Of a stretch of DNA of 64,000 nt, positions 10,182 through 22,046 are shown piece by piece (the stretch's first letter is position 1; each line of letters opens with the position of its first letter). The translations under genes were made by a program, and so were the position numbers. The notes under the pieces were generated by a model. That model made no database searches and had not been told where the DNA came from. It saw nothing but the letters and a program-made list of their open reading frames with translations. The DNA lies in the NCBI GenBank assembly GCA_963281255.1, contig OY725504.1, forward strand, positions 3,410,001 through 3,474,000. The letters are read 5' to 3'. This DNA comes from Aphrocallistes beatrix (Eukaryota > Porifera > Hexactinellida > Sceptrulophora > Aphrocallistidae).

Positions 10182-12386
10182 TCAGTCCATTGAATCATCT
10201 TTTCGCGTTTTCTTCGACCGAATTTGCTCAATTTCTCTGTCAGTGCCATAGTCGTAGTAATGAGAAGTCAACTCCTGCACCCATTCGAACTCGATAGGCG
10301 TTATCTTATTGATGTACACTATCTCCTTCGAACGACTCATTTCATGGAAAACCACCCAGGCAGGCCTTTTCATTTCTCGCGAAAAACAGCTTGAAGGGTG
10401 TATTGACAACTTCACACCTTCACATCTCACAGATCTGTACACCCCTCCACCTATCAACTTTGCTAAGTTTGGAAACATCCCTGAATATATGCACTTGCGC
10501 AGGAGAATGTCATCGCCATTCGCGCTTTTTAACTCCACTCCAAACATTTCTAACACCTTCACTAACGTCTCACGTATGCGGCAGGCATGATTCAATGCTT
10601 TCCAATTCAGATACGCTTCCCTACACCACTCAATCTTCTTCCCTTTCTCACAGAAAGCTAGATACGCATTCAGCAGTGTCAAGATGTCTCCTCCATCCAC
10701 TTGGAATCTGGCATGCGCTCGCGCTGCGTCATAATTCTTATTTGGTGGTCGCAGCAACACATTACGGACTAATAGCAGAGAAACGATTGAACAAACTTCC
10801 TCCGAGCATTCCAGCCCACAGGAAGTGAAGAGAATCCGACTGAGTGTGGGGTGTAGGGACATCTCTGCCATGCGGAGGCCGAGCGGTTTCGTGAGGTCTC
10901 CATTCCTGTCTATAGCTCCGAGTCCGAACAGCAGCTCCAGGCCTCTGGCCATGTTGACAGCTGGCGGTCTGGTGAGGTAGGGGAATCGGACAAGGTTGTC
11001 CACTCCCAGCGCTTTTAAACTGAGCATGACGGGAGCTAGATTGACGCGTAAGATCTCGGGCTGAGTCTGCTTGGAGAGGGATTCGAATGAATCGCGAGTG
11101 TAGAGACGGAATGCTTTGCCGGAGCGAATTCGCCCAGCGCGACCGGCCCTTTGGTCTGCGGAATTTCTCGAAATTGGAACTGTAGCGACGAATTCTGTGT
11201 CTGAAGGCGCATGATAGACATTCATCTTCACAAACCCACAGTCTATAACGTACACCACACCAGGGATAGTGACGGAACTTTCAGCTATGTTAGTTGATAG
11301 CACAATCTTACGCACACTTCCTCTATCGTGAGAAGGCTTGAAAACTTTAACTTGTTCTAAAGTAGGCAGCGAAGCGTATAAAGGATACACTGTAAGGTTA
11401 GAACTGCGCTTTTTCACACTCTCAGTGTCTCTTATTGTCTGCTCTACAGTGTTGATCTCTCGTTCGTCGGTTAGAAAGACCAGGACATCCCCAGGTGGCT
11501 GTTTCTTATGAATTTCGAATATCAGTTCTACAGTGGCTGTGACGTAATCTGCAACTGGTAACTTGGTGTAGAATATCTCAACGTTACAAACACGCCCCTC
11601 TATGCCATACACCACGCAAGTCTCACTCTTTCCATCTGTCTTGTGGAGTTCGAAGAAATCCTTGAATTTTTGGGATTCTAGCGTCGAAGATGAGATTATA
11701 ATCCTCAAATCTTTGCGTAGTTTTATGATTTTACGCAGCAGAGAGAGTATTATTTCTGTGTAGATGGATCTTTCGTGCGCATCATCAATCATTACCACAG
11801 AATAATTGGACAGGAGGGGATCCCTCATTAGTTCTTGTAGAAGAGAGGTGTCTGTAAGAAGTTTTATTCTCGTCCTCCCTAACGTCACGTAGCTATCGAA
11901 CTGAATGCGATACCCGACTGTCTCACCTATGAGATACAATCAGTAGCTTCAAAGTACTGTCAATAGTTGTATTTTATTCTTCATGGAATTCCACATAAAT
12001 AAAAATAAAAGAGACTTGCCTATATTGCATCCTAATTCTTCTGCAATCCTATGCGCAATACTCAGTACCCCTACGCGCCTAGGCTGAGTTACTCCGATGA
12101 TCTTGTCCGACTGGCACCATCCCCCCTCCAGCAGGTACTGCGGTATCTGTGTACTCTTCCCTGATCCAGCCTCGCCCACGATGATCACCACTTGAAACTT
12201 GGAGACTAGGAAAAGGATGTCTGACTTTTTCTGAGTGATAGGTAGACACTGTCGTTGGTGCTGTATGGATAAGTGCTTATTCGGGTTGTAGGCTACTACT
12301 TGGCCAGCCTCACACGCTATGCCCTGTCTCTCTTCTTCCAGAGAGGCTAAGTCACCAGGTTTGAGGAAAGTCCGACTTGAAGTCAT
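10182..12386 (-). CDS. DHX35: DEAH-box RNA helicase DHX35, with altered motif II
   Basis: A spliceosome-associated DExH ATPase of the nucleus. Exon 1 (12386-12020) and exon 2 (11926-10182) give exactly 703 residues, the human DHX35 length. Visible motifs are I GEAGSGKST, Ia TQPRRVGVLS, IV-V STNIAESSVTIPGVVYVID and VI QRAGRAGR, followed by the winged-helix, ratchet and OB regions (PEILRVNLAPVMLSLKALG; ending near EWVQELTSHYYDYGT). Two core motifs are changed: motif II reads DDAH instead of DEAH (GAT GAT GCG CAC on the coding strand), and motif III reads SST instead of SAT. The 93-nt intron starts with GC (ATAG|gcaagt) and ends in AG, a GC-AG intron; the join restores IGETVGYRIQFD, matching the family. 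The reading frame is intact, so this is unlikely to be a pseudogene. Confidence 0.95.
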
Positions 12387-13783
12387 TCATTCGATCTACA
12401 GTTGCAGAGTATTTAGGTTAAAACCAGGGTTTAGCCATGGTTTTCACGCTTTGAGACTAAAGTATAGTGAAGCAAGGTGATACGTGATATTATTCGGAGA
12501 ATCAAGACTTAGGCACAATGGCTTCTAATCAGAGCAAAGCTAGAATAAGTAAAAGAACAAGCAATATTTGGACTCGATTGAGTTTCACAGTTTGTTCTCA
12601 TGTCTTCGAATTATATCAATTTGTTTATACAAGGTGTGAGGGTAGGGTGAGCAGATGACACTTTTTGCCCTGAATCTGGACAGACCATCTTTGTTGAAAA
12701 TTGGGAAATGTCCAGTTTTTTTTGACAAGGTTTTGGTCATACTTAATTTTTCGGGCAAACTCCAGGTGAGAGGGCTAGGATATCAGGAACATGTCTCCTA
12801 AAGCAACCAGTCCGTAGGACACAAATTGGGAGAGGTTACTTTGGTATATGGCGTAAGATTGTCTGACATCCAAATGCATAGAAATTCGTGGCCTTTAGAG
12901 CATATAATTACTGTCATGGGGATGATGGGGTTAATCAAAATGAGAATTATTATTTAATATTGATATTAAATTGACATAACAATTGAATTCAATATAGAAC
13001 CATGAACTCGCAGTTTTTCAATTAGTTTTGGCCAAGCGGACCGACATCTCACCTTCTGATGTCAGCATTCTGAGCGATTATGCGAATAGATATAAAGGAG
13101 ATGTTTAGAATATTTTCATATCATTTAGCTATTCTACAAAGAATTCTTAGTATGTTGTTTTTGATTCCAATTTGCTATTGGTTCCATTAGGAACCGACTC
13201 AACACGTAGGTCCTAAGAATTGATTAGCTTTTAATTTCACTAGGACTAGCTAAATTAGCCACTTATTATATCAGCATTATGTTATCTCCGAATAAACCAA
13301 AAGCCTCAAACTCAGTATTTCAGCGAGTTTTGGAATTTAGTATTGTGGAGGGTCACCTTTTGCTTAGCTATCAGAGATGCCATATAAAATTGTTTGTTTG
13401 TGAACCTCTGTGCCTGGATTTGGAACCTAGAGACAGTGAGTTAGTTTCAGATTCGTAGTTTGGAAAGTCGGTCAATTAATTACACTCAAAAATGCGCAAA
13501 TTGGATTAGTGATAGGATGTCATACACAGCTATTCGAATCGATTGATGCCGTGTACACTCACAATAGCGCCGGTATTTGAATAGGTTATGGTACACTACC
13601 ATGAACAAACATGTAAAGTCATGCTATATGATGAATAGGCACCACTATAAAGTATAAATTGTTGTTATCTCTTACAACTATTCCATTTTGCTAGCTACCA
13701 AACCCCAAGCGATAGTAGTTTGTAAAGCCAAAGTTTTTCACCACATTTTCACCGCTACAGCAGGAAATTATTCAAACTATCAA
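12387..13783. other. Intergenic region between divergent DHX35 and CK1 genes
   Basis: About 1.4 kb without a supported gene. A TATA-like TATAAATT at 13653-13660 lies 124 bp before the CK1 start codon and could serve it. I see no repeat or inverted-terminus element. Confidence 0.4.
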
Positions 13784-16700
13784 ATGGAAACGCACGCTCA
13801 AATGAACTCAGGCGTGAGTGAGCTGTATGTGGGCCAGGGAAAATATAAGTTAGGGAAGAAGATCGGAAGCGGTTCTTTTGGAGACATTTATTTAGGTGAG
13901 TAAGCTCTTTTCACGCTTTATAACTTTAATCATAAAAATATTAACACAAAATAAAGATTTCAGGCATTTATATTCTTGTAATTCCACCCATGTTTTTCTT
14001 TTGACCCTGCAAAGTTGAATACTCACGTCTCTGTAATTTATCTTACAAATCCACGAATATTTCCTACTTCTCAGGCGAATAAACAATGCTAAATCTTTTA
14101 AATTCGCTGCAGAACGCTAAACCTTATTACACACACACACATATATACGTATATATATAATATAAGCTATACTTACACAAATAATTTAGAATACTTCGTA
14201 TATCTTACCGTTAGGAACACACACTATTACAAGTGAAGAGGTGGCTATCAAGTTGGAGAGTACAAAGGCACGGCACCCGCAGCTCATGTTAGAAGCAAAG
14301 TATTATAAAATGATGCAGGGAGGAGGTAGGATTAAGATCTGGATGGCTTAACTTCTTATCATAATTAGTGGGTTGTTTAACTTTCCTGAGTTATTTTTTA
14401 TGGGGAATAATCGCTAATCGTATGGCCAGATTGAAACAGTATCTAAGATGATATAGCAAATTTTATAATTCTAATGCTAGTTAGTAATGAGCACTTTTAA
14501 ATCCCATTTCTATCTAGTCGGTATTCCAAGCATAAAGTGGTGCGGTAGTGAAGGAGATCACAACATCTTGATAATGGAGTTGCTTGGACCCAGTTTGGAA
14601 GATCTCTTCAATTTCTGTCGAAGAAAGTTCAGCATTAAGACTGTACTGCTATTGGCCGACCAGATGGTTCGTTAGGTAATTCCGGGAGGCTAATGATAAC
14701 ATTGCGTCATAGCGATTTCATTTTTTTCACATAAATGGAGATATCACTAAATCTCTTTATTGTTTTTTGAGAAAAACATATGTGAAAGATTGGTGTGAGA
14801 TCAGCAATTTTCACTCCGAAAAAATGTACATCATTTGAATAGCACCTGATTCCACAGGATATGACATTAATTCATGTCTATTGCTTTTAAATTTGTTTGT
14901 CAACTTTCTGGTTGGTTTTGATTTCCCAATGGACTGGAGGCCGCTAATTAGCCAGACTATCGCCTCTCACTTCGTTATTACCTCGCACAGTTTCGAATTG
15001 CATCCTAACTCTCATTCAATTATCAAACCAACACCTGCTAACTAATAATTAGTGTTTTATCGAAACTACTCTTTTAGGTGGCCAAAATCGAATATATTCA
15101 TAATAAACACTTCATCCATCGCGACATCAAACCTGACAACTTTTTAATGGGTCTGAATAAGAAGAGAAACATCGTCTATATAATTGATTTTGGATTGGCC
15201 AAGAAATTTCGTGACCCTAAAACAAACCAACACATTCCTTACAAGGACAACAAGAATTTGACTGGAACAGCTCGTTACGCAAGTCTGAACACGCATAACG
15301 GCATTGGTATGTTTCAATTTTAGCATGATATCTTTTTGGCGGTTAGCTATTGTTTCCATATGTCCTTTTACAGTGAATGTCTATGGTGTTAATCATTTAC
15401 ATTTGTATTGATCATATGACCATTGCATTCTCAACGTTTTGCACGTATCTACCATTTCCTTTCCTTCTTGCAGAGCAGAGCCGACGCGATGACCTCGAAT
15501 CGTTAGGTTATGTCTTGATGTACTTCAACCTTGGTTCTCTGCCCTGGCAAGGACTGAAAGCTGCTACAAAGAAGCAGAAGTATGAAAAAATATCTGAGAA
15601 AAAGATGTCCACGCCAATAGAAACGCTATGTAAAGATTTTCCTTGTAAGTTTAATTATTTTCAAGAAAATATGTTAAAACTAAATTGTTTATGCATTTTT
15701 TTTTTGTTTGTAGCTGAATTTACGGAGTATCTGAATTTTTGTCGGAGCCTAAGTTTTGAAGATAAACCTGACTACGTCTACCTGAGACAGTTATTCAGGA
15801 CTCTTTTCCATAACACTGGTTTCAGCTACGATTACGTGTATGATTGGACAACTATCCAACTGGTATGTATGTTGAGCAATTGCACTTACGCAACCTACGT
15901 GTAATGGAAGAATGTCTAGCCCAGAATAAGCACTTGTTGAGCTATGATATCGTAATTTGAAGTTTGATGATCTAATGTTTGTTACTTTTAGTTGCTTTTA
16001 ATGCGAAATAACGTTTCCATTACTGACCAATTCAACCACATAAGACAATAGAAAATATTAAGTAATAGTTCTGGAAAGCATAGAACTTTAAGCTTTTCAG
16101 AACAATATCTCGAAAGAGATACATGTAATCTCCCCTTGTCCCCGCTGTGATTACTGCTTTGTTTGATTGTTGCCTTTGAACTTCCTTTTAAATGAGTTAG
16201 AGCATGTTAAATATGCGAATATTGATTTCACTGGATCCCCTAATTAAGAAAAAGTTCTCAAGGTTCTGAGAAAAGGGAGGATTAGTAAAAGCTACGATTT
16301 TAAATGATTCGAATAATTGAAGATTAACTGAGCCAAATGTCTAATCCAGAAAGTTCGTAGTGTCTGCTATGGATGCACCAGCCCAGGAATGCATTCCAAA
16401 ATTAATACGTTTGCAATCTCAGTGTTTTTTCTTAATTTTATTGATGAGACATCTCTAAAATATTTCTAATTACTGAGTAAAAGCCTAGATGCTCTGGCTT
16501 AATTTTTGACCGTATTTGATCAGTCCAGTTAAATTCCAATTAACATTTTATGATATTTAAGATCTGATCAAATAAAATATTAGAAATTGTCCCACCCGTT
16601 TTACAAGATTCTGGATTTATGCACTATATCAATTTCTTAATTTAACTCCTCTGCAAATTTTTCAATTATTTAGATTTCACATCGTTATTTAATTCTCTCC

Positions 16701-17776
16701 ATAATTTCCCTGTTCCGTTAATTGTTTACGACTTGTTGGATGACCGAATAAATTTATAATTCATCGATGACAAACCAATGGTTACAGACTCTAGAACGAA
16801 AATGAACTTTGCAGTATTTACTATGTACAATCTCCCTTTGAACTTTGTAAAATTCAAAATATTGAATTATTAATATGTAACGTCAGTTAATCCTTAAATG
16901 AAATTTAATAAAAATACCTCTAGGAACGATCTTCATCCGCACAGCATGATTCGCTTCCCCGTAGCTACAACCCGACGGGATTCCTACTCACACATACTCC
17001 ACAGAAACGGGAGCGTGAGGATATACTTGGTGTCAGTCCCATATTTTCCCCTTGCATCACTTCTCCTTACGGGATTCCCATCTGTAACTCTAACCCGCAT
17101 TTAATTTCAGCTGCTTCAAAGCAAGCTTTTGGTTCTATTGCGTCTCCTCCACAGTATGCGACGTTATCAAGTAAGAATTCATTTCAGATCCCACACTTTG
17201 TGAACATTGCTTGACTATCTCTTTATAGATTCGCCTATAAAGTCAAACAGTTCCGATTACCGTCGGGATTACCCCAATTTCGGGACATATCGGTCTAGAC
17301 GTGCGGCAGTTCCGTTCTCGCAAAAAGCAACACCAGGATCTGAAAACTTTAGCATCGACTTTTATAAAGCGCCTACTCCCCAGTACAGACTGTATCCTGC
17401 GGAACCTTACACATTAGCAAGTCCTTTTCGCATTTCGCTCATGCGAAAAGATCTGCAAAGTCAGACTAGTTATAAATCCGGTACTCTCTCACCTAACACA
17501 GATGGTGCGTTTAAGTTCCTCCTACCCAAACAAACTACAGATATTAATAAATCGAAATTAACCTCACAACTTGAAGACTCGATGCGGATATCCCAAACAC
17601 AAACACCGACTCACTCACCTCCTCCCAACTCGCCTGTCCCAATTGACACAATACAGCAACAGATATTGCAGCCTGTCTTACTTACTGTCAAAACTAATGC
17701 GATAGGTACTCCCTCAACCCAATTAATATCTCCACTTACCTTACGACCACATAATATATGGTATCAAACGAAATAG
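13784..17776 (+). CDS. CSNK1A1: Casein kinase 1, alpha type, with a long Pro/Ser/Thr-rich tail
   Basis: A Ser/Thr kinase of the CK1 family, acting in Wnt, Hedgehog, clock and trafficking pathways in other animals. Eight exons (13784-13895, 14215-14325, 14518-14666, 15078-15306, 15474-15644, 15714-15866, 17111-17170, 17229-17776) sum to 510 residues with all phases consistent. Seen: glycine loop [12 protein letters not shown], lysine in VAIKLES, catalytic [15 protein letters not shown] in [10 protein letters not shown], and CK1-specific LTGTARYAS and [16 protein letters not shown]. Kinase-domain wording is closest to CK1 alpha ([26 protein letters not shown]). The ~200-residue tail is unlike the short alpha tail and is rich in Pro, Ser and Thr. 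Intron 6 is 1,244 bp and its donor lies in GTATGTATGT, offering two sites four bases apart; only the downstream one (exon end 15866) keeps the long tail. Start chosen at [10 protein letters not shown]. Confidence 0.93.
14129..14162. repeat. Microsatellite, (AC)n followed by (AT)n
   Basis: A short run of AC dinucleotides passes into alternating TA with one CG interruption. It lies inside intron 1 of the CK1 gene and has no evident role. Confidence 0.85.
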
Positions 17777-19202
17777 TTCGATGATAGAACCCATCTTCCC
17801 CACTACCTAGATACATATTAATTTTGATTGCAACTATTCCTCTCGTTTTGGATTGCATGATTAAGTATTGAGCTCTGTTGCACTATTTTCATATTTCCAA
17901 ATGATTGTTCATATGTTATGATGATATTTACGTTGATTTTATTGGATCAATTATAACAATGATTTCATTAACACTTAATTATCAAAGCATTAAACCATAA
18001 AACTATGATTTAGTAATAAAAAGGTGAAAAAGTTAGCTATTGAATAATATAATTGTATGATATATTCGGGTTTTACCGCGTTTTTGTTGAAGAAATATGG
18101 TGGTCTACTGGTAGGCGAATTGATTCACGACATCTCTCTCTTCCACGTACATACACAATGCATTCCTTGTGAATTCTGTTGGATAAAACATTTGTATTCA
18201 ATTGTGTGGTAATTTGAAATTTATTAAAAATTCCATATTACCATGTCGGTATATGAAGGTCCTCCATTGCGTTTTCCTCCGCAATAACCATAAAAAATTT
18301 AAAATTATTCATTTTGTGATGAAATATTGAAAAGACCATGTTCAGAATTGTTCATACAACAAATGCAATTTTCAGTTAATATATGCGAGTATTTTCAAAA
18401 GATGCACCGCTGTAGTGAAAACGAATCAATGAATCCAATCACAAAAACCCGTTGTTAGCCTTCATAAAGATTTTATCTCAACATATCGTTACATGTATCT
18501 ATCTATGTTATCGAGATATAAGATCCTTAATCTGTTTAAACGGCAATTTAGAAAACATTGTTCTAGTTCAAGTTCCTGCATTAGATGCCATTCAGAAAAA
18601 GAAACTGTAAAAATGTAAAAAAATTGGACAAAATTACTTGGAAAAACGTACGAATGTCTTTTCTATCATTACCTTGAGTAATTAGGATTCACAAACATAC
18701 AAGTTGACTCACAGTAGTTTTAAATTCTTCTCTCGTTTTCTAAGGTTTTACAATATTCGTTGAGACAGGGATACATGTACAAACAATAGTTTTTTGACCT
18801 GAATATCCTTTTTAAAACTCTAATTAATAAAAGTTTTCTAATGCTGACTTCGAATTCTTTTAAAATGTCTGCACATCTTACCACTAAAAGCTTTTTCCTT
18901 TACAAAATCTTTTCACAGTAACAAGTTAATTTTCTCGTTTTGCTTCAATCTAGTCGCAAGTGAGGCTTGTGGCTAAACTGTTCATTGTGTCCCTGTGCTA
19001 ATTGAGATTTGTGCTCATTTCATGTTAGGACCTTGTGCAGCACTCTATAGTCATTTCCTATGCCAAACAACGCTCCACTTAATTAACCACTTATGTCAAT
19101 CCGCCTTCTATACCAATGTGCTATTAATACTTCCATCTTTACGCAATTCCCATACACCATTAGGCTTATTATCAGAGCTGTATCTCCATAATAGTAAGAC
19201 TT
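17777..19202. other. Intergenic spacer between CK1 and BTBD10/KCTD20
   Basis: About 1.4 kb of AT-rich sequence containing the CK1 3' UTR and the upstream region of the next gene. Only short chance frames are present; a 76-codon frame at 18995-19225 overlaps the next start out of frame and has no recognisable composition. Confidence 0.4.
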
Positions 19203-20649
<1,447 letters not shown>

Positions 20650-22046
20650 TTCAGAAAAGTGGCACTTGGAACGATGGTAGTTATTGGCTTATTGCACTAT
20701 GGATTATCAGGAATTCAATGAATTCTATAATGCCGAGTTTGAGGTAACATCAATTTTTTGAAATACATTTCTGTGCTATTTTAGGGCTTTTGATAGATAT
20801 GATTTATGACTTGGAGTTCTGCCTAACTAACTATATTATAACATGCTTCAATTTCGTTAAATAAATCCCCCGGATGGCTTTTTTTTTTCTATTTATAGTA
20901 AATACCTCGTATTTTTGACTTTCCCGCCCAAAATGGCTTAAACCGGAAATGACGCGACACATTCCAGGGGCAACGGAGTAATAATATTACTCAGAGTACC
21001 AGACACTTCGTAGAATGAAACCAGGATTTTGGCAGACATTTTTTCCATGATATTTCATTTCGCTAATTCCTTATTCATTGTCTAATATATTTCGCTTTCA
21101 TGATTCTGATGGTACCGATAACACATTTTTATGCTTTTAACCGTAACAACTGATTTTACATATTTTTGCTAATGAACCCCAAAATACACTAATTAAATGT
21201 CAACGAATATATTTGGTGGCATTTTTCTGGTACTGAACATGCCATTGTTTTATATTGATTGACGTAGCAAATTTTCTTTTTTTCAACACCAGAGGAGCAA
21301 AAATGTAAAACATTCGGAGTGTAATTCACGATGAATAAGCCATGTCTTATTTGGTACCAGCTCCCTGATCTAATAAACTAGCACAGCACTATTATTGCAC
21401 AGAGAATATACTCACTTAATATCGCACTACTGAGGTCAAGGCATGATAGGAACTCCACGAAAAAGACATGATTAACTCGAGATAATCTTTCTTTCATCTT
21501 CTTATGCATATATAAAGGTTGGACTTGTTGGAAATATTTTCATTTGGCATACTTTTATTTCGTAATCCAGGAGAATTTTTAAATTTATGCCTTCCCCAAA
21601 ATGTTTTTTAATATTCCAAGTATTTTAACGATTAATAATTTGAAAAGCGGTGTACTTTGAAACATCATCAACTTATCATCCCGCAATAACTAGCATTGGT
21701 TTAGTTACTACGAAATAAGTTACTACGAAATAAGTTACTACTTACGTAGTATATAAAGGTTATTTCCAGTCTTGTAGTTATTATAAATCTACAAATGGTC
21801 TGTAAATTCCACACTTCTCCCCCCACAATTTATACGGTGTTTTTTTCTGAGATTATAAAGCATTTTTAAAATTAGGAAAGTATATGTTTAAATTCATCAA
21901 GTGACTCCTAATTGTGCAAAATTATACTACGTATTGTCTCAAAGTATAAAAATAGCCTTATTATACTCTGGTGTAGAACATAATCTTCAACTTAAAAGCT
22001 TTAGTCCTAGCTCTATAGTAGTAGAGTAGTTAATCTCGTAGTAGCA
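20650..22046. other. Intergenic region upstream of the orphan host gene
   Basis: About 1.4 kb. An AATAAA near 20860 could end the BTBD10 transcript. A TTTCCCGCC stretch near 20919, of E2F-site type, is followed by ACCGGAAAT, of ETS type; both are single short matches and may be chance. A short tandem of ACTACGAAATAAGTT, about three units, lies at roughly 21706-21745. Confidence 0.4.
21945..21953 (+). promoter_or_regulatory. TATA-box candidate of the orphan host gene
   Basis: TATAAAAAT lies 94 bp before the ATG at 22047, which would place initiation around 21975. Support is the sequence match and spacing only. Confidence 0.4.
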
